The notes under the pieces: generated by a model
Seen by the model: only the letters and a program-made list of their open reading frames with translations
What the model was told of the DNA's origin: nothing
Database searches by the model: none
DNA from: G963668605 sp963668605
Lineage (GTDB): Bacteria > Acidobacteriota > Terriglobia > Bryobacterales > Bryobacteraceae
Length of the DNA stretch: 64,000 nt
Direction: 5' to 3'
Assembly (NCBI GenBank): GCA_963668605.1
Contig: OY764903.1
Span: 5,022,001-5,086,000, forward strand
In this document: positions 50,348 through 58,605 of the stretch, piece after piece
Layout: every line of letters starts with the position of its first letter
Numbering within the stretch: the stretch's first letter is position 1
Position numbers and translations under genes: made by a program

Positions 50348-51733
50348 CTAGATTCCGTCGCCTTCGGAAAATTTCTCCGGCTTACGGATGAAGCCGCGCT
50401 CGATCAGCAGGCGGCGAATGTCGCCGAGCGTAGCGGAATCGACTTCCACCAACTCACCGGCCAGCGTGACGATGCCGCGTTGGCCATCGTCAATCTTCCC
50501 GATGGAGCGGCGGATCATGCCGGCTCCCACCGTTGCATTGTTGAGCGGATCGATGAGGATGAAACTGCCAGTGACGCGGTTCTTCTCGTACGAATCGAAA
50601 TACAACGGGCGATGCGTCTCCAATTCGAGCACACCGATTTCGTTGAGCGACAATTGATCGGCCGGCAGGTTGACAAGTGTGTTGATGTCGACCTTGTGCC
50701 GGATCGCAGTAACACTGGCTGTGACCTGATGCGTGGTCTGTTTCAGCAGATAATAGCGGCCCAATTCCAGGGCATTCTGGTGCATCCAGACTACGCTAGC
50801 TTCAAAGCGCCGCGAAACCTCGGGCTTCGCGTTGGAGTGCACCAGCATGTCGCCGCGGCTGATGTCGAGTTCGTCTTCGAGCGTCACTGTAACCGCCATC
50901 AACGGGTAGGCGGCATCCAGATCGCCGTCGTATGTGCTGATTGCTTTTACTCGGCTCGTCCGGCCGGAGGGCAGCACCGTGACCTCATCGCCAGGGCGCA
51001 AAACACCCGATGCGATCTGTCCGGCATAGCCGCGGAAATCGAGCGACAGGCGGATCACGTACTGCACGGGAAAGCGGAAATCGTCGAGGTTGCGCGTGTG
51101 GTCCGTTGGCGCGTTTTCGAGATAGGCGAGCAACGCAGGACCTTGATACCACGGCGTGCGTTCGCTGCGCGCCACGACGTTGTCGCCCTCCAGAGCGCTG
51201 ATCGGAATGAATTCAACGTCGCGCACGCCGAGCGGTGCGACAAAGGCGGAAAACTCTTCTCGAATGGCCTCGAAGACGTCCTGCCGGAAATCGACCAGAT
51301 CCATCTTGTTCACTGCGACCAGGATGTGCTGAATGCCGAGCAGCGCCGCGATATAGGCATGACGCCGCGATTGCGGAAGCACACCCTTGCGTGCATCCAC
51401 GAGTACGACAGCCAAATCCGCTGTCGATGCGCCCGTAGCCATGTTGCGCGTGTACTGCTCGTGCCCGGGCGTGTCCGCGATGATGAACTTGCGGCGTGGC
51501 GTGGCAAAGTAGCGGTATGCCACGTCGATGGTGATGCCCTGCTCGCGCTCTGCGCGCAGCCCGTCGGTCAGCAGCGAAAAATCGATCGTGCCGGCGTTGC
51601 GGTTTACCGAGGCCTTTTTCACGGAGGCCAACTGGTCTTCGTAAACTCCCTTGGAATCGTAGAGCAGGCGGCCGATGAGAGTCGACTTGCCGTCATCGAC
51701 GCTGCCGGCCGTGCTGAAGCGGAGTAGTTCCAT
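50348..51733 (-). CDS. cysN: Sulfate adenylyltransferase GTPase subunit
   Basis: 461 residues. EF-Tu-like GTPase: P-loop GSVDDGKSTLIGRLLYDSK, switch II DTPGHEQYTRNMATGAS, NKMD base-recognition motif in VAVNKMDLV. With CysD it makes adenosine 5'-phosphosulfate from sulfate and ATP, using GTP hydrolysis. No fused APS kinase (CysC) follows the GTPase. It begins directly at the cysD stop (0-bp gap), so the two are coupled. Confidence 0.97.
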   Translation of the reverse strand: MELLRFSTAGSVDDGKSTLIGRLLYDSKGVYEDQLASVKKASVNRNAGTIDFSLLTDGLRAEREQGITIDVAYRYFATPRRKFIIADTPGHEQYTRNMATGASTADLAVVLVDARKGVLPQSRRHAYIAALLGIQHILVAVNKMDLVDFRQDVFEAIREEFSAFVAPLGVRDVEFIPISALEGDNVVARSERTPWYQGPALLAYLENAPTDHTRNLDDFRFPVQYVIRLSLDFRGYAGQIASGVLRPGDEVTVLPSGRTSRVKAISTYDGDLDAAYPLMAVTVTLEDELDISRGDMLVHSNAKPEVSRRFEASVVWMHQNALELGRYYLLKQTTHQVTASVTAIRHKVDINTLVNLPADQLSLNEIGVLELETHRPLYFDSYEKNRVTGSFILIDPLNNATVGAGMIRRSIGKIDDGQRGIVTLAGELVEVDSATLGDIRRLLIERGFIRKPEKFSEGDGI

Positions 51734-52639
51734 TTAGAAATACCCCTCGCGTTTCTTGATTTCCATGGAGCCTTCCTGGTCGTGATCGATGGCGCGGTTC
51801 TCGCGCTCCGAACGGCGAAACGTGATGATCTCGTCAATGATCTTCGGCACGGTGTCGGCATCGGAGCGCACGGCCCCGGTGCAGGGCGTGCAACCCAGCG
51901 AACGCATACGGCACTTGACCATTTCGCGCTTCTCGCCGGGCATCAATGGAATGTCGTGCTCCACCGGAATCAGCGCTTCGCCGCGCACCACGACCTCGCG
52001 CTGCTTAGCGAAATAGAGCGGTACGATCGGGATCCGTTCCAAGTCGATGTATTGCCAGATGTCGAGTTCGGTCCAGTTCGAGAGCGGAAAAACGCGAATG
52101 CTTTCGCCCTTGTCCACTCGCGAGTTGAACAGGTTCCAAATCTCGGGGCGCTGGTTCTTGAGATCCCACTGGCCGCGCGCATCGCGGAAGGAATAGATGC
52201 GCTCCTTGGCGCGCGATTTTTCTTCGTCGCGGCGTGCGCCGCCGAAAGCCGCGTCGTAGCCGCCCGCCTCCAGCGCGTCGAGCAGTGCGCGCGTTTTGAG
52301 AAGTCCGCAGCACTTTTGCGTGCCGAGTTGGAAGGGGTTCGTGCCGTCCGCGATCGCTTTGCTGTTGGAATGCACCAACAACTTCGCGCCGATGGAAGCC
52401 GTGAAGCTGTCGCGGAATTCGATCATTTCACGGAACTTGAAGTGCGTGTCGATGTGCAGCAGCGGGAACGGCATACGGCCCGGATGGAAAGCTTTTTGCG
52501 CCAGGCGCACCATCACCGACGAGTCTTTCCCGATCGAATAGAGCATCACCGGGTTGTGAAACTCGGCTGCGACTTCGCGCAGTATGTGAATGCTTTCGGC
52601 CTCCAACGTCCGCAGGTGTGAGAGTGTGAATCGGTCCAT
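51734..52639 (-). CDS. cysD: Sulfate adenylyltransferase catalytic subunit
   Basis: 301 residues. PP-loop ATP pyrophosphatase motif LYSIGKDSSVMVRLA, LLHIDTHFKFREMIEFRD, and FGGARRDEEKSRAKER, with RSLGCTPCTGA near the C-terminus. Forms the CysDN heterodimer of sulfate assimilation. A sulfatase gene lies beyond cysN and a second one lies 4.5 kb away, a plausible source of sulfate. A promoter-like pair (TAGACA/TAGACT) lies upstream. Confidence 0.97.
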   Translation of the reverse strand: MDRFTLSHLRTLEAESIHILREVAAEFHNPVMLYSIGKDSSVMVRLAQKAFHPGRMPFPLLHIDTHFKFREMIEFRDSFTASIGAKLLVHSNSKAIADGTNPFQLGTQKCCGLLKTRALLDALEAGGYDAAFGGARRDEEKSRAKERIYSFRDARGQWDLKNQRPEIWNLFNSRVDKGESIRVFPLSNWTELDIWQYIDLERIPIVPLYFAKQREVVVRGEALIPVEHDIPLMPGEKREMVKCRMRSLGCTPCTGAVRSDADTVPKIIDEIITFRRSERENRAIDHDQEGSMEIKKREGYF

Positions 52640-52657
52640 ATGACTAACGCTGCACTC

Positions 52658-52687
52658 AGTCTAGCAAATCAATCACCCGAATGTCTA
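52658..52687 (-). promoter_or_regulatory. Candidate promoter of cysDN
   Basis: On the minus strand TAGACA (52687-52682) and TAGACT (52663-52658) are 18 bp apart. The -35 hexamer is one base from TTGACA; the -10 hexamer is two bases from TATAAT. It lies 18 bp before the cysD start, within the short divergent region shared with the amidohydrolase. Confidence 0.45.
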
Positions 52688-52729
52688 TCTTGAAACGGTA
52701 GTTTGCGCAATGCCCTACAATGGCTTGAT

Positions 52730-53809
52730 ATGACCACAAGAATCCTGGTCCTGGGTTGCCTGGCGCCGCTACTGCTGGCGGGGCAGACGATGTCGGTGGA
52801 AGAGTTCGAGCCGAAATCCGGGCTCGTTGTCCCGCAACACAAGGTGGAGCGCGCGAAGTATCCGGTCATCGACGTGCATAACCACCAACGCACCACCTCG
52901 CCGGAACGGCTCAAAGACTTGCTGCGCGATATGGACACGATCAACGTGCGCATCATGGTCAACTTGAGCGGCGGATACGGCGATGCATTCAAGCGCAATG
53001 TCGAAGCTATGAAAGCGGCCTCGAAAGAGCGTTTCGTGGTCTTCGCAAATATCAATTTCACGGGCATCGACGAGCCGGACTACCCGAAGAAGGCCGCGGC
53101 GCAGTTTGCTGCAGATGTGAAAAACGGCGCGCAGGGGCTCAAGATTTTCAAGAACCTTGGCATGGATTTGAAGGATACGAAAGGGCAGCGTATTCCTGTC
53201 GACGATCCGCGTTTCGACGAGCTTTTCGAGCTGTGCGGCAAGCTCGGCATCCCGGTGCTGATCCACACGGCCGAACCGCGCGGTCTGTTTCAGCCGATGG
53301 ACAAGTACAACGAACGCTGGCTGGAGTTGAAGCTCTATCCGGGGCGCGGGCGCACGCCGGAGCGCTATCCAAGTTGGGAATCGATCATCGCGGAGCAGCA
53401 TCGCCTGTTCGCGAAGCACCCGAACACGAAGTTCATCAATGCGCATCTGGGTTGGCTGGGCGGCGATCTGGACGCGCTCGGAAAGCTGCTAGACCGGTTG
53501 CCGAACGTCAATACCGAGGTCAGCGCCGTGATGGAGGAACTTTGCCGTCAACCGCGTTATGCGAAGAAGTTTCTTATCAAGTATCAGGATCGCGTAATGT
53601 TCGGCAAAGACACATGGCGGGCGAGCGAGTACCCGACCTATTACCGGATTCTCGAAACCGATGACGAGTACTTCGATCACGACCGCAAGTATCACGGCAT
53701 GTGGAAAGCCTACGGCCTTGACCTTCCCGACGAGGTCTTGAAAAAGGTCTATTACAAGAACGCGCTCAAGCTGATCCCCGGACTGGATCAGACGGGGTGG
53801 CCGCAGTAA
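52730..53809 (+). CDS. Exported amidohydrolase (Amidohydro_2 type)
   Basis: 359 residues from the ATG at 52730 (an upstream in-frame ATG at 52703 has no signal). Signal peptide ILVLGCLAPLLLAGQ. Amidohydrolase barrel: IDVHNHQR in place of the usual metal HxH (H-N-H), LKIFKNLGMDLKDTKG (carboxylated Lys region), PVLIHTAEP, FINAHLGWLGGD and FGKDTW. Such proteins hydrolyse or decarboxylate small cyclic or acidic compounds; the substrate is unknown. It is divergent from cysD and convergent with the DUF362 gene; a family B repeat follows its stop. Confidence 0.85.
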   Translation: MTTRILVLGCLAPLLLAGQTMSVEEFEPKSGLVVPQHKVERAKYPVIDVHNHQRTTSPERLKDLLRDMDTINVRIMVNLSGGYGDAFKRNVEAMKAASKERFVVFANINFTGIDEPDYPKKAAAQFAADVKNGAQGLKIFKNLGMDLKDTKGQRIPVDDPRFDELFELCGKLGIPVLIHTAEPRGLFQPMDKYNERWLELKLYPGRGRTPERYPSWESIIAEQHRLFAKHPNTKFINAHLGWLGGDLDALGKLLDRLPNVNTEVSAVMEELCRQPRYAKKFLIKYQDRVMFGKDTWRASEYPTYYRILETDDEYFDHDRKYHGMWKAYGLDLPDEVLKKVYYKNALKLIPGLDQTGWPQ

Positions 53810-53835
53810 GGTAGTGCGGCGCAGATACGGAATAG

Positions 53836-53880
53836 ATTGGCCGGGTCAGGGGACCCGGCGCGGTCCAGGGGGACCGCCCT
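53836..53880 (+). repeat. Family B double stem-loop repeat, copy 2
   Basis: 45 bp with two adjacent hairpins: CCGGGTC/GACCCGG around AGGG, then GCGGTCC/GGACCGC around AGGG. It differs from copy 3 at only two bases. It lies 27 bp after the amidohydrolase stop and before the convergent DUF362 gene, where it may serve as a terminator or mRNA-protecting element. Confidence 0.85.
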
Positions 53881-53912
53881 CCCATAAACCACAGGATTGT
53901 AGGGCCGGCAGC

Positions 53913-55001
53913 CTAGCCAAGCTTCGGCGGCACCTCAGTCATCGGTCCCATCCACTGCAATTCGCGCTCCATGTCGGCGTGCAGGCGGTACTTCTTCACC
54001 ACGGAAGCGATCTTCGGCCCGGCGATGTCGATCTTTGAGATGTCGAACTGGCCCAGGCCAACTTGGCCGCAATAATTGAGGTAGCCCGGCCAGGACGCAT
54101 CTACGCCCATCGCCTCGACGCCGATACGGTCCGCAGCGATGAAGTCAGTGGAGGCGATTGCGATCCGCGACGCGACCGGAGTGCCGGAGGAAGGTCCGTT
54201 GCCTTCCATGCCTTCGTAGCCGTCGATCAGTGTGGCCCCCCAGAAGGGCTTCATCTTCATGGCGGTCAGCATCATGTTGTAATGCGTCTGGCGCACACCG
54301 CCGTGGTACTTGCGCTTGTCGTTCCACTTGACCGTCTCCTTGGGCTTCTGGTGGAGTGGAGCGCCGAGCGTCATGTTCTTTACGGACAGCGTCGCGATGA
54401 CCGTGTTGTGCGTCTTCAGCATACACGCGCAGATCACAAAGGCTTCCGGGTCGAGCAGGCGAGCAGCCAGGCGTACCGGCGTGACGTGCAGATCCGGCGT
54501 GATCAGGTGCGTCAACTCGTAGCGTGCTTCGTCGTTCAGATCGACCAACTTCACCTGCAGCTTGCGATACTCGGCGGGCAACAGTGTGTACTTGAAATTC
54601 TCGAAGCCGTCCATCGTGTTGCCGGCGGATGACTCGGCGATCACGACCTGCCCTTTGAAGCGCCCATCGAGATAGTCGAGAATGCCGCGGAGCGCGTCGG
54701 CGTGCGTGGCTGCCAACTGGTTCTGCGTGGAGACGTTGTTCGGCTTGATGACGACGTACTTTTTCGTCTTCAGGACCGGCTGGATCTGTTTATCGATCGC
54801 CAGAAGGGCGTCGTAGGCGTTCTTTCTGCGGTTTTCGCCCTGTGCGAGGGAGACCAACGCACGCTTGTCATAAGGCACGACTTTGGGGAACTCCACCGGT
54901 CCGGGCGGAACGGCTGCGTCCTGCGCAGGCAGTAAGTGGCCCCCCGCGACAACGCCGGTGACAACCTGAAAAAGATGCCTGCGGGACAATATGGATGGCA
55001 T
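53913..55001 (-). CDS. Tat-exported DUF362 protein
   Basis: 362 residues. N-terminal SRRHLFQVVTGVVAGG is a twin-arginine signal. The DUF362 core is visible: VVIKPNNVSTQNQLAATHAD, VVIAESSAG and MLKTHNTVIATLSVKNMTLG. DUF362 proteins often carry or accompany iron-sulfur clusters and have no agreed activity; no CxxC ferredoxin motif is present here. It is divergent from an aldo-keto reductase with its own Tat signal, sharing a symmetric promoter. That suggests a shared exported redox function, but this is inference. Confidence 0.85.
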   Translation of the reverse strand: MPSILSRRHLFQVVTGVVAGGHLLPAQDAAVPPGPVEFPKVVPYDKRALVSLAQGENRRKNAYDALLAIDKQIQPVLKTKKYVVIKPNNVSTQNQLAATHADALRGILDYLDGRFKGQVVIAESSAGNTMDGFENFKYTLLPAEYRKLQVKLVDLNDEARYELTHLITPDLHVTPVRLAARLLDPEAFVICACMLKTHNTVIATLSVKNMTLGAPLHQKPKETVKWNDKRKYHGGVRQTHYNMMLTAMKMKPFWGATLIDGYEGMEGNGPSSGTPVASRIAIASTDFIAADRIGVEAMGVDASWPGYLNYCGQVGLGQFDISKIDIAGPKIASVVKKYRLHADMERELQWMGPMTEVPPKLG

Positions 55002-55012
55002 TCGACGATCCT

Positions 55013-55051
55013 CCAGTTTATAATGGACTTTCGACTCCGATTATAAACTGG
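55013..55051. promoter_or_regulatory. Symmetric divergent promoter/operator (perfect 12-bp palindrome)
   Basis: CCAGTTTATAAT (55013-55024) and its exact reverse complement (55040-55051) flank a 15-bp spacer. Each arm carries a perfect TATAAT on the strand leading to the gene beyond it: 55019-55024 for the AKR (+), 55045-55040 for DUF362 (-). The predicted starts fall near 55031 (+) and 55033 (-), so the transcripts would begin back to back within about 2 bp. The palindrome may also bind a regulator. Confidence 0.7.
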
Positions 55052-55067
55052 ATTCCAGGGAGATGTC

Positions 55068-56237
55068 ATGAAACAGGATTCTTCGCGCCGCAATTTCCTT
55101 TCCGCCGGTTTGGCGCTCCCCGTCGCCGGCATGGCCGCGGTTGCCCGTCCGGAACCGTCCACTACACCCGCACCAATGTCGTTGGCTGCCCCCGCGGGCA
55201 TCAGGTACAAGGTGCTTGGCCGGACGGGGTTGAAGGTCACGACCGTGGGCTTCGGCAGCATGGTGACCTCCGACCAGAGCGTCGTCGAGAAAGCGCTCGA
55301 CCTCGGCATCACCTATTTCGACACGGCCGTCGGTTATCAGGACGGTAACTGCGAACTTATGGTGGGCGCGGCGTTGAAGGGCAAGCGCGACCGTTTCATT
55401 CTCTCGACTAAGAGTCCGAAGGAAGACAAGGAAGGCGCGCTGGCGGATCTCGAAACCAGCCTGAAGCGCCTGGGCACCGATCATGTCGACATCTGGTATC
55501 TGCACGCCAAGAGCAAGGCCAACCAGATCACGGACGGACGCCTCGAAGCGCAGGAGATCGCCAAGAAGAAGGGCATGATCCGTTTCGCCGGCGTTAGCAC
55601 GCATGCCGGCTTCGACAGTATCATCCCGGCCGCGATCCAGTGCGGCAAGTTTGATGTGATCCTCACGTCCTACAACTTCACGATGGGAACGCAGATCGAC
55701 GCGCTGCTGGCACAAGCCAAGAAGCAGAACATAGGCATCGTCGCGATGAAGGTGATGGCGGGCGGCTTCCGCAAGGCCAAGCCTGGAAGCAAGGATTACG
55801 CCATTCTCAAGAAAGACGGCGCGATGATGTCAGCGCTGAAGTGGTCGCTGCGCAATCCAAACATCGATACGACCGTCCCCAGCATCACCGACATGGATCA
55901 ACTCGACGAGAACATGCGCTGCATGGCGGAGCCTTTCGGCCCGAAGGACGAGCAGATTCTCAGCGCGCATCTCGAACACATTAGCCCACTGTATTGCCGC
56001 GCGTGCGGAGAGTGCTCGGGCACATGTCCGAAGGGTCTGCCGGTTTCCGACATCGTGCGTTACGCGATGTATGCCGAAGGCTACGGCCAGTTCCGCCTGG
56101 GCCGCGAAAATTTCCATACACTGTCTCCTGAAGTTCAGAGCGTCCGCTGCGCCGATTGTTCCGAGTGCGTTGTGAAATGCCCGAACGGCGTCGCCGTCTC
56201 TTCGCGCCTGATGCGCGCGCAGGAGTTGTTCGCTTGA
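55068..56237 (+). CDS. Tat-exported aldo/keto reductase with C-terminal iron-sulfur clusters
   Basis: 389 residues. Signal SSRRNFLSAGLALPVAG is twin-arginine. AKR barrel: FGSMVTSDQSVVEKALDLGI, FDTAVGYQ, HVDIWYLHAKSKANQI and FAGVSTHAGF, where the usual catalytic Tyr region is FDTAVGYQ. The C-terminal 90 residues carry two Cys clusters, CRACGECSGTCPKG and CADCSECVVKCPNG, forming two 4Fe-4S centres. Such ferredoxin-linked exported AKRs are common in Acidobacteria and Planctomycetes; the substrate is unknown. The DUF6599-type gene starts in the stop codon (TTGA). Confidence 0.88.
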   Translation: MKQDSSRRNFLSAGLALPVAGMAAVARPEPSTTPAPMSLAAPAGIRYKVLGRTGLKVTTVGFGSMVTSDQSVVEKALDLGITYFDTAVGYQDGNCELMVGAALKGKRDRFILSTKSPKEDKEGALADLETSLKRLGTDHVDIWYLHAKSKANQITDGRLEAQEIAKKKGMIRFAGVSTHAGFDSIIPAAIQCGKFDVILTSYNFTMGTQIDALLAQAKKQNIGIVAMKVMAGGFRKAKPGSKDYAILKKDGAMMSALKWSLRNPNIDTTVPSITDMDQLDENMRCMAEPFGPKDEQILSAHLEHISPLYCRACGECSGTCPKGLPVSDIVRYAMYAEGYGQFRLGRENFHTLSPEVQSVRCADCSECVVKCPNGVAVSSRLMRAQELFA

Positions 56238-57064
56238 GACGAATTGCGATTCTGCTTACCATTGCGGCTGGAGCCTGTGCGGCTCCGCCGCCGCCCGATT
56301 GCACTGCTGTTCCCGGCTGGACCCAAAAGGATCCGGTGCGAAATTTTGTCGCCGACACCCTGTTCGAATATATGAACGGGAACGCCGAGGGCTATCTGGC
56401 TTATTCTTTTCAGTCGATGCAGGGAGTGACTTGCACCAAGGGCGGCGACCAGATCGTTTTCGACATCTCCGTGATGCAGAGCCCCGAGTTGGCGTGGGGC
56501 ATTTTCGTGTCGAACCGCAATCCGAATTTCCCAGTGGAGAAAATCGGCATGGCCGGCCAGGTGATGGATCGCCGAGCGATCTTCGCCAAAGGCTCGTACT
56601 TTGTCGAAATGGCCGCTAACCCGGCCAAGGACCACTCGCCGGTTCTGCGGCAGTTCGTCGCCGTCTGGGAGAAGAAGATCGAGGGCGGAAACGCGTTGCC
56701 CGCGATGCTGAGCTGGTTTCCGGAAGAGGGACTCAAGAAGGACGCGTTGCGTCTTGTGCCCGAGAGCGTGCTGGGCTTCCGCGCGTTGAAACGCGGCTTC
56801 CTGGCGCAATATGCCGAGGGCAAGGCCATCATCGTTCCGGAAGAGTCGGCGCAATCGGCGGCCGCGACGTTTGTGAAGCTCAAGGAGCGCATCGGCAACA
56901 CCCAACCGGCTCAAGTGGGCGACGAAGCGTTTCAGGCGAACGACAAGTACCTGGGCCGTCTTTGCATGTTCCGCAAGGGCAAGTATCTGGCCGGATTCTC
57001 GAATCTGCCGGCCGGAACCGACCCTCTGCCGTTGGCGCAAAAACTAGCCGCGAAGATTCAGTAG
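56234..57064 (+). CDS. DUF6599-type exported protein
   Basis: 276 residues from a TTG that overlaps the AKR stop. It begins LRRIAILLTIAAGACAAPPP, a signal-like stretch with a Cys that is a weak lipobox. The core has NFVADTLFEYMNGNAEGYL, MAGQVMDRRAIFAKGSYFVEM and a C-terminal FSNLPAGTDPLPLAQKLA, the pattern of DUF6599. The gene is coupled to the AKR and 89 bp upstream of a sulfatase. The role is unknown; co-translation with the AKR suggests a partner or lipoprotein in the same exported process. Confidence 0.7.
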   Translation: MRRIAILLTIAAGACAAPPPPDCTAVPGWTQKDPVRNFVADTLFEYMNGNAEGYLAYSFQSMQGVTCTKGGDQIVFDISVMQSPELAWGIFVSNRNPNFPVEKIGMAGQVMDRRAIFAKGSYFVEMAANPAKDHSPVLRQFVAVWEKKIEGGNALPAMLSWFPEEGLKKDALRLVPESVLGFRALKRGFLAQYAEGKAIIVPEESAQSAAATFVKLKERIGNTQPAQVGDEAFQANDKYLGRLCMFRKGKYLAGFSNLPAGTDPLPLAQKLAAKIQ

Positions 57065-57153
57065 CCAATCCACCGCGCTGAATAGCGTGATAATCTGGGC
57101 GAGGTCCGGCACGAAATCCCGGCCCGCATTCCCGAAGTGGAGAGGTGGTTTCC

Positions 57154-58545
57154 ATGGTGACTCGACGATCGTTTCTCACGGCAGCGGCAGCGCCGCTTCT
57201 GGCACAGGGGAAACGCCGCCCGAACGTTTTGTTCATCGCGGCCGACGACATGAACACGGCGCTGGGCTGCTACGGCCACCCGGTCGTGAAGACGCCCAAC
57301 GTCGACCGCTTGTCCAAACGCGGCGTGCGCTTCGATCGCGCCTACTGCCAGTTCCCGCTGTGCGGTCCCACACGCGCCTCGCTGCTCACCGGCCTGCGCC
57401 CGGACACCACCAAGGTACTCGAGAACAACGTCGACTTCCGCGAATTCCTTCCAGACGTTGTGACGCTGCCGCAACTGTTCAAGAACAGCGGCTGGTACTC
57501 GGCACGCGAAGGCAAGATGTACCACATGAACGTGCCGAAAGAAGTCAGCTTGCCGAAGTACCAGGATGCGGCTTCGTGGAATCACTCCGTCTCACCCGGC
57601 GGACTGGAAAATGACACGCCCGGTGAAGGACGCAAACTAAACCCTCCAGGCGTGACGTTTGGCATGAACTGGATCTCGGCCGCCACGGCCAAGGGGCAAT
57701 CCGACGACAATGCCGCCAATCACGCGCTGGCTCTGTTGGAGCAACACAAGAACGATCCTTTCTTTCTCGGCCTCGGTTTCCTCCGGCCCCATCTTCCATT
57801 CGTTGCGCCCTCGAAGTTTTACGACCTCTACCCGCTCGCGTCGATCCCGGTGCCCCAAAATCCGCCGGGTGACATGGACGACATTCCAGCCGCTTCCAAG
57901 GCCGTCCGCCCGCAGCTCTGGAACAACATGCTGATGGACGAGCCGCGTATCAAGGAGGCACTGAGGGGCTACTGGGCATCGACCTCGTTCATGGATGACC
58001 AAGTCGGCCGCGTGATTGCCGGGCTGGATCAGATGGGCCTGGCCGGCAACACGATTATCGTTTTTTGGGGCGACCACGGCTGGCACCTCGGCGAGCATAC
58101 GCGCTGGCAGAAAATGTCGCTGATGGAGGAATCGACGCACGTTCCATTGATCATCGCCGCCCCGGGACGCAAGGGCAATGGCACGGCCTCGCGTTCATTG
58201 GTTGAGTTCGTGGATGTGTATCCCACGCTGGCCGAATTGTGTGGAATCACAGCGCCCGCCAATCTCGAAGGCCAGAGCCTGGTTCCGCTGTTGAACACCC
58301 CGTCGCGACCGTGGAAGAAAGCTGTTTTCTCGCAACTCCTGTATGAGAACATCACGGGCCGGGCCGTGCGTACCGATCGCTACCGCTACATCCGCTGGGA
58401 AGGCCCAGGGGCAGGCGAGGAGTTGTACGACCACGACAAGGACCCGCACGAGTTCACCAACCTGGCCTTGAAACCGGAAGCGCGCGGCGTTCTCGCCGAA
58501 CACCGCAAGATTCTCGATGCGGGTTGGCGCGCGGCTCGGGTGTAG
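57154..58545 (+). CDS. Tat-exported sulfatase (iduronate-2-sulfatase-like)
   Basis: 463 residues from the ATG at 57154, with GGAGAGG upstream. Signal VTRRSFLTAAAAPLLA is twin-arginine. NVLFIAADDMNTALGCYG (metal Asp pair), the formylglycine site LCGPTRASLLTG (C-G-P-T-R, Thr in place of the usual Ser), FWGDHGWHLGEHTRWQKM and the C-terminal RYRYIRWE place it near iduronate-2-sulfatase and related enzymes. It hydrolyses a sulfated sugar. It follows the AKR-DUF6599 pair on the same strand. Confidence 0.9.
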   Translation: MVTRRSFLTAAAAPLLAQGKRRPNVLFIAADDMNTALGCYGHPVVKTPNVDRLSKRGVRFDRAYCQFPLCGPTRASLLTGLRPDTTKVLENNVDFREFLPDVVTLPQLFKNSGWYSAREGKMYHMNVPKEVSLPKYQDAASWNHSVSPGGLENDTPGEGRKLNPPGVTFGMNWISAATAKGQSDDNAANHALALLEQHKNDPFFLGLGFLRPHLPFVAPSKFYDLYPLASIPVPQNPPGDMDDIPAASKAVRPQLWNNMLMDEPRIKEALRGYWASTSFMDDQVGRVIAGLDQMGLAGNTIIVFWGDHGWHLGEHTRWQKMSLMEESTHVPLIIAAPGRKGNGTASRSLVEFVDVYPTLAELCGITAPANLEGQSLVPLLNTPSRPWKKAVFSQLLYENITGRAVRTDRYRYIRWEGPGAGEELYDHDKDPHEFTNLALKPEARGVLAEHRKILDAGWRAARV

Positions 58546-58550
58546 CCTTG

Positions 58551-58595
58551 ATTGGCCGGGTCAGGGGACCCGGCTCGGTCCAGGGGGACCGCCCC
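58551..58595 (+). repeat. Family B double stem-loop repeat, copy 3
   Basis: Nearly identical to the 53836-53880 copy: two substitutions in 45 bp. It begins 5 bp after the sulfatase stop and lies before the convergent carbamoyltransferase, so like the other copies it separates convergent genes. Confidence 0.85.
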
Positions 58596-58605
58596 CCGAA
58601 GTGTG

